A stretch of 64,000 nucleotides of DNA from Quillaja saponaria (taxonomy: Eukaryota; Streptophyta; Magnoliopsida; Fabales; Quillajaceae): positions 2,453,001 to 2,517,000 of the forward strand of contig CM055605.1 in NCBI GenBank assembly GCA_029379385.1. Reading direction: 5' to 3'. Below are positions 51,254 through 62,249 of the stretch, piece after piece. The translations under genes were made by a program, and so were the position numbers. Position 1 is the stretch's first letter; every line of letters starts with the position of its first letter. The notes under the pieces were generated by a model, which was given only the letters and a program-made list of their open reading frames with translations, had not been told where the DNA came from and did no database searches.

Positions 51254-53081
51254 CTAGCTAATACTATTTTCATGTTCTTTCTCATCTTGTTCAAAGCCTT
51301 CATGAGAAGGATGTGGGGAATGACCTTTACCAAAAGACCTAATATGGTCTTTGAGTGATCTTTTGTGTTTGAAATCTGAACCACAAGTGCAATACCATAA
51401 CTTGCCACAATTCTTTTCATGAGTCCTCCAATCTCCTTTTACAGCAAAAGTTTTCCCACATAATTTCCTGCATATAAAAGGCTTTGCTCCATGCTTTCTT
51501 TTGTAATGGGTTTGGAGTGTCCTAAAATCTTTGAGTGGCTTAGCTCTTGGATGGTTTATGTTGTTCTTGCAACCTTGAGCACAACAATAGCATGGCAACC
51601 TCAGCATTGCAGCTGGTTGAGTTCCTCTAAGGGAATCTGCTCCTTTCCTAAATTCTGATCCATGCCCCCACATATGCATCTGAACATTATGAAAACAACA
51701 ATTAAGTACTATGCTATTAATTAATTAGTTAATCACGTCTTAACTAAACTCTGTGTTAGGTTGAACATGTTATTCGATAAGTTGGAATCAAAGAAAAGTA
51801 AAATTAAGAAAAATGAGAAGATATAAAAGTAAAATTACAAAAAATAAGAAAAGTAAAATTAATTAGTTAATCACGTAACTAAATTCTAAGTTAGATTGAA
51901 CATGTTATTCGATAATCAGTTGAAATTAAAATTAAAAAAAATGAAATCATGAAAAATACAAAAATCAAGAGAATTATGTTCTGTTGTGTAATTCAAATTT
52001 TCTACTAATCTTTTGAAATTAAAAATAATATATATTGTTTGTAGCAATGGCATGATTACCAACAAATTATTTAATTTATGTGGTTGTTTTAAGTCAAATT
52101 TCTTGTCAAAAGTTACTACTAGCTGGTTGGCCCTTGGTAGATCTCTCTAAAATTAAAGTTGGGAGTAGGTTTAAGGAGAGCCAGCATCCAAGGTTGTGTA
52201 CTCTCTATTTAATTTCTTATCCTCCAAGTATTTTCATTTTTTTAAAGTACCCAATTGCAATTTTCCATTTCTTGGAATTTAACTAACAGTTACCAAAGAT
52301 CATCCATTATTTACGAATCTTATTTACTATAAATAGCTAGTTTTCTTCAATCAAACAAAATACTAATTAAAACCCATTTAAGTACTCCATTAAGTATTTA
52401 TGTTCAGTAATTGATTGAACTAATTGGAGAAACAATTTCTATTTTTATAAAAATATAATATATAGTGAATCTTACATTATTAGATACTTAATTCTCATTT
52501 GATTTCCACACTCTATTTAGTTAAAAAAATTAAATAAATAAAAATCTAGCTAGCATATGTAGGAGCTAAATTAATGTGAAGTATTAGAGCTTTGAAAAAA
52601 AAAAAAAAAAAATACTAACCTGCATATTGTTATATCTATTGAAGGTTTTGCTGCATATGGAGCAAGCAAACTGCATGGGTCCAACCAGAATCTGTGACGG
52701 AGTTGGGATCCAAAACCTCCTCTCCTTATTACTAAAATTGTAACCATGAAAGACTTTTTTCATTGATTCTTCTTCCCTCACATCAAAAACCTTTCTCTTT
52801 TCATAGTCACAATCTTCTATGCTAGGCAATCCAATGTGCAAGGACACACCAACTTGCTCTAATTTCTCCTCCTTAACCCCAAATCCTCCCTCTTTGAGTG
52901 CTGGCTTTGTGTCGGTGAATTCATTTAAAACAGGCAAAAACTGAATAGTCTCAGCTTGTTGAGTCACCAAAGAAGAAGAAGAGATGATGATAATGATGAA
53001 AAAGAAGGAGAGAAGGTTGTGGCTGTGGTTGTGGTTGTGGTTGTGTTTGTGGTTGTGGTTGTGGTGGGTGGCTTGAGCCAT
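51254..53081 (-). CDS. WIP-domain C2H2 zinc-finger transcription factor
   Basis: WIP proteins are nuclear regulators of organ patterning and differentiation (TT1, NTT, DOT5). Exon 1 is 53081-52620 and exon 2 is 51679-51254, joined in phase 0 to 295 residues. The N-terminal part is His/Asn-rich, then LHIGLP. The conserved core starts at [16 protein letters not shown] and contains [88 protein letters not shown] and [20 protein letters not shown]. Finger 3 has CRKLC, spacing CX3C, also seen in DOT5-type members. A second candidate start at 53146 lies in another frame (MGLRDFSLEDKN), close behind the expected transcription start; the true N-terminus is unsettled. Confidence 0.9.
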
Positions 53082-53150
53082 TCAATGAAAGTTGGGGCAT
53101 GAAAACATAGATTCTTGTCTTCTAAACTGAAATCCCTCAATCCCATCCTA

Positions 53151-53173
53151 GAGAGAGAGAGAGAGAGAGAGAG
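53151..53173. repeat. (GA)n microsatellite in WIP leader
   Basis: About eleven GA units just before the WIP gene, probably spanning the transcription start. Confidence 0.9.
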
Positions 53174-53196
53174 TTCTTGGATTCTCTTCAGAGGGG

Positions 53197-53209
53197 TTTA
53201 TATATATCC
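53197..53209 (-). promoter_or_regulatory. TATA box of the WIP gene
   Basis: The minus strand reads GGATATATATAAAC. With normal spacing, transcription would start near 53172. Confidence 0.55.
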
Positions 53210-53219
53210 AAACTAATTC

Positions 53220-56200
53220 CCTTTACTTATATGGTTGGATTAATATTGGAAAGGTGGTTTTTTTCCTTTGTCTTTTTGAAGCTTTCTTTGCCCTTTATAC
53301 TTTCTTATTTTTTCTTTGGCCTTTTGTTTGTTTTTTGATAAATTGATAGATTGACACTAATGGTGGGGTTAGGGAAAAGGACAATGTGCAAAGATAGGAT
53401 TACAAATTAATGGAAGAGAGAATCCTAGATTATGTTCATCTAAACTTTATGTATTAATTGTGTGTATGACAAATTGTATGATCTCTACTATGTATAACTA
53501 AAAATATAATGGAAATCGACCCATTATGGCCATACTTTTTCTCATACATTGACATTTATGACATAAACTCAAATAAGGGGATGAAACTTGAAAGAAGATC
53601 AAAGATGATTTGGTCAACACCTAAACGAAGAAAAATATATAGTATTCTATACTATAAAGAAAAAGTAACTTGGACCATATAATTTATATAATGCTTATAG
53701 AATATGTATATATAGTTTTTGGTTAACCTTCACAATGAGAAAAATGTAACATATTAATAAAAATATTTGAGTCTTCTAATTACACGTCACTGTTCTTCAT
53801 TATAATTTCGAATTAAGTTTAAATCTTTAATTTTAAAGTATAAAATCAGTTGATTTTTAACATTTAATTATTTAATTACAATATATGTTAAACTTCAATA
53901 GAAAACAACAGCGTAAATTCTACAATTTTATATATGATTTCATTCTAAACATTCTTCTAAAGTCTTTTTCCCGGACCCCTTCCCCCAAATTGTCACTATT
54001 AATGTTTTAAACATAGAACATCCTTGATTTTTCAATTATGTCCCTCTTAGCTAGGTACCTCAAATTTTCTATGCTTCAATAAAAGTGATCAAGATGCAGA
54101 CTCTTTTGGAGCTAATCTTATATAAAAGTGATCAATCAAAGTTACTAGGGCCGACAACAAGATATTCTAGGCAGATTTTTAGTAGACAAAAGTGCATGCA
54201 AGTAATATATGTATAGCCTTAATAGCTCCTTTTCTCTTTCTCCCTTTCTCTAATTTCTTTTGGTACGTTTAACTCTTTCCTTTTGTATGTAATGAGCACT
54301 ATCTATGATTCTCTATTAATCCAACTCCTTTTCACATTTTCAAACATGAGCAAACCCTCTTGGCCTTTTCTCTTAATTAGAGCTGTAGTCACACACTCAT
54401 AATTCATTAGATTCATATGCAGCATATATACAAATAATTTTTTTCCTTTTATTTCCGTTTTATGACAATAGATAACTAGACATGTGTTAAAACCAGATTT
54501 GTCTGAGCTGATATTGCACGAGTTCAATGGGCGTGGTTTTATGGTTTACTTTAGTTGGCTCTAAGATATATAAACTTGAGGTAGACCTAAAAATTGATAG
54601 GAGCTAGCATAGATTTAGAATGAGTTTCTGAGATTACTCTTATAATAAAATCTATTTTATGGTTCACGTGTTAGCTTAGAATTGATGGGGTATAATTTGT
54701 ACTAACAACATGAATATGAGAAGGGAGAACTAATAATTGAAAATTGTAAAAAGATGTTACCCCGAAAGGGTTTTCTCGAGGCCTACTTCACTTTTCAGGT
54801 AAAAAATTAAGCAGCACAATGACTAATTAAAGCTTTGTTGATTAATTTCCGCAATTAAAGGCTCATAATGGAGCTTTTAGAAATTAATTAAGGGAAAGAA
54901 GAAACAAGTGTTAGTGTTGCCCGGACTAGAAAAAAGTGTTGGACCAAAAAGAAAGAAAAAGAAATTTATTGGTTTTCAATTTGGGTGTACTAATTAGTTC
55001 TTCTAAATCATGATTGCTTTAGTTCCCTCAAGTCCTCAAATAAACGTATGTGTGGAAAACATTTTCCATTCTCAACCTTAAATTAATTACTTGGACGGTA
55101 CGTATGGTTGGCTTTTTAAGTAAATAGGTTTTTCAAACGAATATTCTAAAGATATTTTTTTAAAATAATAATTGATATATTAATTAGAACTAAAATCGTA
55201 ATTACGTATTGTAATAAACGTTACAAACTCTCTATTTATAAAACTTTAACAAACACTTATAGAACACTCGCTAGAATTTTTTTTAGTTAAATTCTAATCT
55301 AGTTAACTCCTTCTGTCTCAAAATAGTTGTCATCCTTTTTATTTATAAAACATTAACAAACGTTATTAAATGTTTGGTTTTCAATAAAACCTTAACAAAA
55401 ATAGACATTTATTATAAGTTTATATGTGTGCTTCTATTTCAAGAACTAATTAGGAGGTAATGTGTACACAGAAGAGGATTTGAATGCAGTAATACCCTAT
55501 TTTCTTAGTCTCCCTTGGTCTTGCTAGAAGTTTTTTCTATTATAGTGAGGTGGTTGCTTCATTAATATGTAGACCTTGACTTTCTTAATTTTCCTATCTT
55601 TGAGTCTCTAATAGACCAAAGTGACAGTTTTTAACCGTTGGTATTAGGAATGGAGGAATACCAACCATTAAAATCGTAGGGTGAATTTCAAATGGAATGA
55701 TTATTTTGAATTTTGATTGATTCCAAATTAATAGGTCAATTGAGTCTCTCCAAACAAAACCTATACTTCTAAATCTTTCATCATTACAATCAATTTTTGA
55801 CTGGGCTAGCTGTGTTTGATGGGTTCAAGGTCAAGGTCTTCAGGTTGATTAAACCAAAATTAGGGTGGTGGGATGTTCTGTTATTGGACCCAAAAAGTCC
55901 ATGCTTACTTCAACTGGGCTAAGGGTCTTTGGATCCAAATCAATTTCTAACATTTATATGCTTTTCCATTTTCCAACTAAAAAATTACAGCTTGCACTTT
56001 ATTTGAGTTTTTAATTTTTAATTTATTTTTATATTCAAATACTTTGTTGGTTCTGAAAAATTAATGGTCTGACTGCTAAAAACAAATTACAAGCCATATA
56101 TTAAAATCTCTCTCCTTTCTAGGAGTAGAAGAAAAAGAAAGAAAAAACTGTAATATGAGGTGGTCAATGTGTTTACCAGTTCAGCATATAACTAATTGAT

Positions 56201-57891
56201 TGGATAAATTAATTTCTTAAAGAAAAATATTAATTTTAATTAATTTATCAAAAAATCAACAGGCAATGTAGAAAAATCTATTTTACTTTTTTTTTTCAAT
56301 TGATATAAATATGGTGAAACCAATCTTTGTTTTTTTAATTTATTTATGAAAATATTTTTGGATTAATTTATACATAACTGTAAAAATAAAAAATAAAATA
56401 ATTCATAAGATAGTAACTCAAGTACTAAGATAAGTTTAATCTCAGTGATTGAAAGATCTCTGTAATATCTAAGGGTTCAAATCTGAACTTTACACCTACA
56501 AAATGTGGAGAAGAACTTTGAAAATCACAAATAAAAACAATAAATAAATAAAATTGTCGAATCTTTGGATTGGCCCCATGTTTAGAGTTCCAGATCCGTC
56601 CTTTCACGCAGCTACATGCAGGCTATGAAACAGAACTGCATAAGGATAAGCTTAATTGGAAGGCTGAATCGATTGATTTGTGAACAGAAAGCAGAAGAAT
56701 ATGAATGGGTGGTATGGATTTGATCAGGAAGACACATGCAGGTACAGTTCTCATGTAACAGATAAAAGCACTCACTAATTAAACCCTATTTCCGGTCTCA
56801 CCACTTAACTAATTTTAGTATTCAAAATTTAGGTTTATTAGGCTTATGAACTACGTATCACACAGATAGCTCTCTTCTATCTTATAAATTTTTATTTTTA
56901 GGTAAAGGTAGAATTCGATTTCATATCTTTATTACCTATCAACACAAAGTAACTTTACCAGTTGCCAACACGAAGTGACTTTACTGGCTAAATAACTCCT
57001 GTGTCTATTTTTGGTGCTATCTTGTGATATATATTGCAGCATCCGCAGTGCGGAATACGTGTCTCATTATCAATAATAGCAAAGCTGGACGAAAATCTGT
57101 CCCAATCCCTCTTGTTGGCCCCCAAGTATCCAGATTCTTTGGGATTATATGCGATGCATAACTAGACAGCTAATCTGCCTCACCTCTTAAAGTCAAGAAT
57201 TATAATTGATACTAACTATTTCAGAAAAGGGTAAGCAGGCCTATAGTTTAGGCAATTCTCAGTTTCTAATAGCAGCAAAGGGTAACTAGCATTTTGTTTC
57301 CAAATTTACAGTAGTAGTAAATCAGTCAAAGTTGTTTAGGATAATATACCTACAATTATATCTTTGACCCCTATCTGTTCAGGGTACTGTAGTTGTCAAA
57401 GATAGTATGAACAGCAGGCCTAAGCTCTCACATGCACAGGAAAGACTGGCTTCAAAAAATGGTTCATGCCCTAAAACACTGGTTTTTCAATTGTATCTAC
57501 TCTAGCTAGATTATGAAAAGATATATATATGGTATAGCTAGGAAAAAAATTTGCACCTTCTAATATTTATGAATTTATCGATCAATTGGTAGTATTTTAT
57601 TTGTTTAAATTTGTTTTATCGAGAGTTTTGATTTTAAGTTCAAATAACGTTAAATACATAATTTTTTAATTTCTATCACTCACTTGGCTCGTGAAATCAT
57701 CTCTGAAAATAATAATATAATTCATTACCATGCATGAGATAGTGCAAATTTCATACAAACTTATGCATTAATTAAGAAACCATCAATAATACTACAGCAG
57801 CAATATGGGAGGGAAGAAGCACTCTCCCATGCTATAGCTAATTTATAAAGTACAATAAGTTAATTAATTTTGTGAAGGTTTTGGTTGATCA
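53220..57891. other. Long gene-free stretch
   Basis: About 4.7 kb of AT-rich DNA, the WIP promoter on the left and the TFL1-like 3' flank on the right. One SINE-like block (56430-56530) was seen. No protein or RNA gene could be supported. Confidence 0.55.
56430..56530 (+). mobile_element. Possible tRNA-derived SINE remnant
   Basis: An A-box-like TAATCTCAGTGATTGA at about 56437 and a B-box-like GGGTTCAAATCTGA at about 56473 are spaced about 36 bp, as in tRNA-type Pol III promoters. The 3' tail is not delimited. Confidence 0.4.
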
Positions 57892-58980
57892 TCAACGTTT
57901 CCTACAAGCTGTTGCCCTTTGTGCATTGAAGAACACAGCAGCTACAGGAAGGTCAAGTTCATTCTCTTCTGCAAATTTTCGTGTACAAAACTTATCCCTT
58001 GAAGGTGGTTTGATCCCTGTCTGCAGCCTGCGTTTCTGCTTGAAGAGAAGAAACACAAACCTGTGGATCCCTATGTTAGGTTTTGGCATCTCATAGTGGA
58101 CCAACTCTTTTCCTGTATATAGATCATATTGTCAACCCAAAAAAAGAAGAAAAAGGAGGAGGTGAAATAATTAGGCATTGGAAATTTAGCACAATCCTCC
58201 ACTTTATGTTTGATAGTTCAAAAAGGAGACTTTTGTGACTTACCAAATGTGGCATCTGTTGTGCCTGGGATGTCTGTGACTATCCTGGAATTCATCAATT
58301 ATGTTCAAAAACAATTTAGCAGTAGCTAGAAAGCTCAATGAACATTAAATAAAGAAGGTCTTTTTGATTATTTTTTCCTATTACACACATTTTTCACTTT
58401 TTATTTTTTTAAAAAGGAGTGTACTTGTGTGTGTGTGTGTGTGTATAGAGAGAGAGAGAGAGAAAGTTGTGAACACTAAGTAAATATATATCAGTTTAAT
58501 GCAGGGTTTTGCTTATATATGATTTTGAAAGGGGGGGATGAGACATTATGCCTTATTGAGAGAGAGAGAGGGTTTCAAGGACATGTGTATGCAAGTATAC
58601 CAGTGTAAGTGCTCCCTCAAGTAAGGATCACTAGGGCCAGGAACATCTGGATCTGTCAAGATCTGATCAAAATTCAAATCAAACAAGGGGATTCATACAG
58701 TACAATGAATAAAGAAAATGAGAAAGAAAAGAGTACAAGGAAGAAGAAGAAGAAGATCAAAAGGATAAGTATATACCAGAGTATAAAAAGTCCTCAAGTC
58801 ACCTCCAAGAACATGGACTTTAGGTTTCGTGGTAACTGAGGAAGGAAAGAGCTCCTGACCATTAAAAACCTCCTTGTTGGAGTTGTAAGTGATGCTCATT
58901 TTCACAGTTGAAGTGAAATAATCAACAACTTCCCCAATCACCCTCCCAACCACAAGAGAATCTGACATCATCATTGTCAT
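57892..58980 (-). CDS. TFL1: TFL1/CEN-type phosphatidylethanolamine-binding protein
   Basis: A PEBP that keeps meristems indeterminate and delays flowering by competing with FT for FD/14-3-3. Exons (descending): 58980-58777, 58662-58601, 58284-58244, 58112-57892; the 62- and 41-bp middle exons are the hallmark sizes of this family. The product is 175 residues (171 if the Met of MSDS at 58968 is used). Seen: [36 protein letters not shown] with the TFL1-type His86 (Tyr in FT), [29 protein letters not shown] and a TFL1-type external loop ending PSRDKF. Oddity: [11 protein letters not shown] has Asp where LGLPVAAV is usual. A more upstream in-frame Met at 59037 would lie at the predicted transcription start and was rejected. 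Confidence 0.95.
58430..58463. repeat. (TG)n(AG)n microsatellite in TFL1 intron 2
   Basis: About nine GT units followed by GA units within the intron 58600-58285; a second short GA run sits at about 58558-58571. Confidence 0.85.
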
Positions 58981-59058
58981 GAAAGAAGTTAGTATAGCTA
59001 GTAATAATGAAGTACAAGAGACTATGTTGATGATCATATGAAGTACTGGGGGATGTCC

Positions 59059-59071
59059 CTCTATTTATAGC
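59059..59071 (-). promoter_or_regulatory. TATA box of the TFL1-like gene
   Basis: The minus strand reads CTATAAATAGAGGG, about 85 bp upstream of the ATG at 58980. Confidence 0.6.
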
Positions 59072-61040
59072 AAGAAACCTCTGCAAGCTCTAGCTACTTA
59101 TGATTCATGATGAGAAGAGGATTAGTGGGAGATCAAGGGGAATGAGGCATTGGACAAACAAATAAAAGAATTATAATAAAGTGGAACCTTGCTACTAAAA
59201 AACTAGAGTTACATAACTTTATTAAATTAACATGGAACAGAGCTAACTTCAATTATTATTACATTAATGAATAGATAACTTTACTTTTCTTGTAGTATAT
59301 TATCTTGTTCAAGATTTCAATAAAGTTGAAGCATGATAATAATTTTTAAATTGAAATGTTTAAGTTCACCCAATCCATGTATTATTAATTGTACCTTATA
59401 AATTATATTATTTTTTCTGTTTTCAAAACTCGAGATAATTATCTCCAATACATATATTGTTTATAATGTTTATTTATTAATTCAACTATTTATCCTAGTT
59501 ATATATGAAAAATATGTTCATGAGAACATTAATTAAAATTGTATACTGGTTGTCAATTCTTTATAATCATTCTCTTTCATCCAAACTTGAGATCGACAAG
59601 CTAAGCTTTTCTTCTTCTTTTTTCTTCTTTTTTTTGGCCATAGACAAGCTAAGCTAGCTTACAGAAAATGAAACGTCTAATTCTAAGCATATATTGCATA
59701 TTTCTAACCTCTTTCTTTTCTTTTCTTTTATGATAAAGACAGACAAGAAGCATTTGAATGGATTCTGCTAAGATGTACATTCTTTTTTTCGTCAGTTTTT
59801 TTTTTTTTGGGTCAGATGCTAAGATGTACATTCACAACCTAGGAAAGAGTGTTGACCTTTTCATTGAAGGCATATATAATAATTATAGGGAAATTCCTTT
59901 GATGGGTGTTATAAGCACCTTCCAAAACTAATAACAATTCACAGCTGAAGTTACCACTTATTTAAGGGAGTGTTTGGGGTATAAAGGGTCTGGAATATAA
60001 CTCACACCATAATGCCAATTAATTTATGCCACCACTAAAGAGAAAGCGATAGTGATGTCATTTCGGTTAAAAGAGAGATTCAGTTGGTATAGTAAATTAG
60101 TAATCAACTAATCTAATTATCTTACACTAATAGTGGGAGAGAGTGGATTGCCATATTTGGGATGCCAAACACTCCATTTTCTTCATATGGTTCTCTGAAT
60201 TAGATTTGATAATATTAGGATTGGTTTTGTATTAGTGTTCACAAGATGTGATGGTTTTTTATTTATTTATTTTTATAGAAAATTTTTTAGAGAGCGTTTA
60301 ATGTTCTATAAATAAAATATTTATAATATTTTTATTATCATAATTAACGTGATTAATTCAATACTATTTAATGCATGAATTATTATCTTTAAAAAGTTTC
60401 AATTTCTTAAAACTCTATTTATTACATGTTAACAAATTTTTTTGAAGACACCGGTTACTTTTTTATATATCTATAATATTTAATTATATCTTCTTGTTCA
60501 TAAATATTTTTATTGGGTGCTTTCTTCTATGTATTGCTTTTTAAAAACTAAAACAGACTTTTATAATAATTACTTTAGTAACAATAACTTCTTTACTAAC
60601 CTAATTAAGTCATTAATTATCTAATTCAATAGATTTACAATATTTATTTTATAATTTTAGAAATTCAGTAATTAATTTAATAAATATATACTTTTACCCG
60701 ATTAATCATATATTCAATTTTTTGGTCGTTGGATTCTCATCTCTATTTATTGGGAGACTACTCACAAAACTCTGATATATTTTATATTAAAGTGAATTAA
60801 TTAAAACCAACAAGTTCAGGGTCAAATTATTACTCAATAAGCAGTCCCTCTATAAGGTGTGACCACTCTCGGAATAATCCTAACTTCGGGACATAGGTGC
60901 TGTGGGGTAAAAATCTCATGTTTATTTTACTTTTAACTCCAATCCTTAGTACTGGATAAATTTTTTGGAAGCAAAATGACCGTTAGAAATACAGGGCAGG
61001 AAGCTTAGTTGTCGGTACCATGGTAGCCACCATACCAGGC
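59072..61040. other. TFL1-like promoter and spacer
   Basis: AT-rich. It holds T-homopolymers and a MITE-like block at 60286-60456. No gene recognised. Confidence 0.55.
60286..60456. mobile_element. Putative MITE, copy 3
   Basis: The right end, read on the minus strand (CCGGTGTCTTCA then TTTGTTAACA), resembles the left end of copy 2 (CAGGTGGCTTCAGAGCACTT). The interior aattaacgtgattaattca matches the other copies loosely. Confidence 0.3.
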
Positions 61041-61049
61041 CCTATTTTG

Positions 61050-62240
61050 CTTCTATGGAACCAAACCGTTTTGACTGTTCTAGAAATGCAGGAACCATGT
61101 CTGAGATACGTTCACGCTCACATAATTAAGACCAATTTCGTCAGCTCAAACAAAAGCCGTAACTAATTTTTCGCCTTTTACAGTCGATATTGTTGCTTAG
61201 ACTATGCCTTGTTGGGTTTTGATAGAATTCAAAACTCCAATGCTTTCATCTTCCACAAGCTAATTCAAAAATTTTCTTGAAGTTTAAATCCATTTGAGTC
61301 TGTAATTCTCAATGCCCATATGCTCTCTTGCTTGGAAGAACCGCAAGGAATTGAACTATCTCTCTGCTTTTAAGGAAAGAAGGAAAGGCAGCAAATTCTT
61401 GAAAACCCACCTATGATTTGATCAGTTTGTGACAAATTCTGTGGTTCGGATGTAGTTGGAGTTTTGGAGATCGAGATTGAGCTAGCAAGGTATGTGTTTG
61501 ATAAAATGCCTATGAGAGACTTGATTTCTTGGAATTCCATGATTGCCTGTTATATAAGCCTGCTGAGAATATTTTAGTATGACGAATTTTAACCACCGCA
61601 CAAGAAAAGCTTTCCATTGCTGGCCTGGGATCTTGTTGACTAAGGCAAATTGGACGCATTCTTAATCTCTGTGAATTAAGTTTGGGTTCTGGTTTTATAG
61701 GATCATCACTAACATACGTATGTATGCTAAATGTGGACAAATAGGCAATGCCTATCATGTATTTAGAAGCGTACGCATCGCATTGGACAAATATGGGGCC
61801 ATTGGAATCTTCTTCTCTATATATAATTCTGGCCTCTAAATCCACGGACTTGGTTCACACAGCAATCATGGTTTTCTTGACACGAATCGGTATAGAACTT
61901 AAGCCAGATGACATCACTTTCTTTGGACTTTGAAGTGGCTGAGGATGGTAAAATTTATTTTTGAAACCATGCAGGTGAAGCACAAGATTGTTCCTATGAC
62001 TCAATGTTATGGGTGCATTATTGATCTCTTCGCTTTCGCTTGAGTAGGGTCTTTTGAAGAGACAGTTTATATATGACATGCATGTTGTGGGGCCTTGATC
62101 TTTTAACTTGAAAATTGCAGTTCTGAGTGCCAGCATGAAGCATGGAAATGTTGCAATTGGGGAAGATGCTACCTTGAGAGCCATATATAGAGTTTTACCC
62201 CAGAAGACTATAGTTGTTATGTTCTCCTCTCAATTATAGT
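61050..62240 (+). pseudogene. PPR protein pseudogene (PLS/E type)
   Basis: Fragments in several frames follow the order of an organellar RNA-editing-type PPR protein: MSEIRS/HAHIIKTNFVSSN (about 61095-61150), ARYVFDKMPMRDLISWNSMI then ACYIS (61480-61560), RIGIELKPDDITFFGL (61882-61930), then LSASMKHGNVAIGEDATLRA with PQKT (62120-62210) from the E-motif region. Many stops, frame changes and missing repeats separate the blocks. No intact start or targeting peptide was seen. Confidence 0.75.
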
Positions 62241-62249
62241 TGATGGACA

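Noticed and set aside
51460..51490. Extra Leu in finger 3 of the WIP protein (CRKLC) as a mutation
   Set aside because: CX3C spacing at this position is found in DOT5-type WIP proteins, so it is a normal variant.
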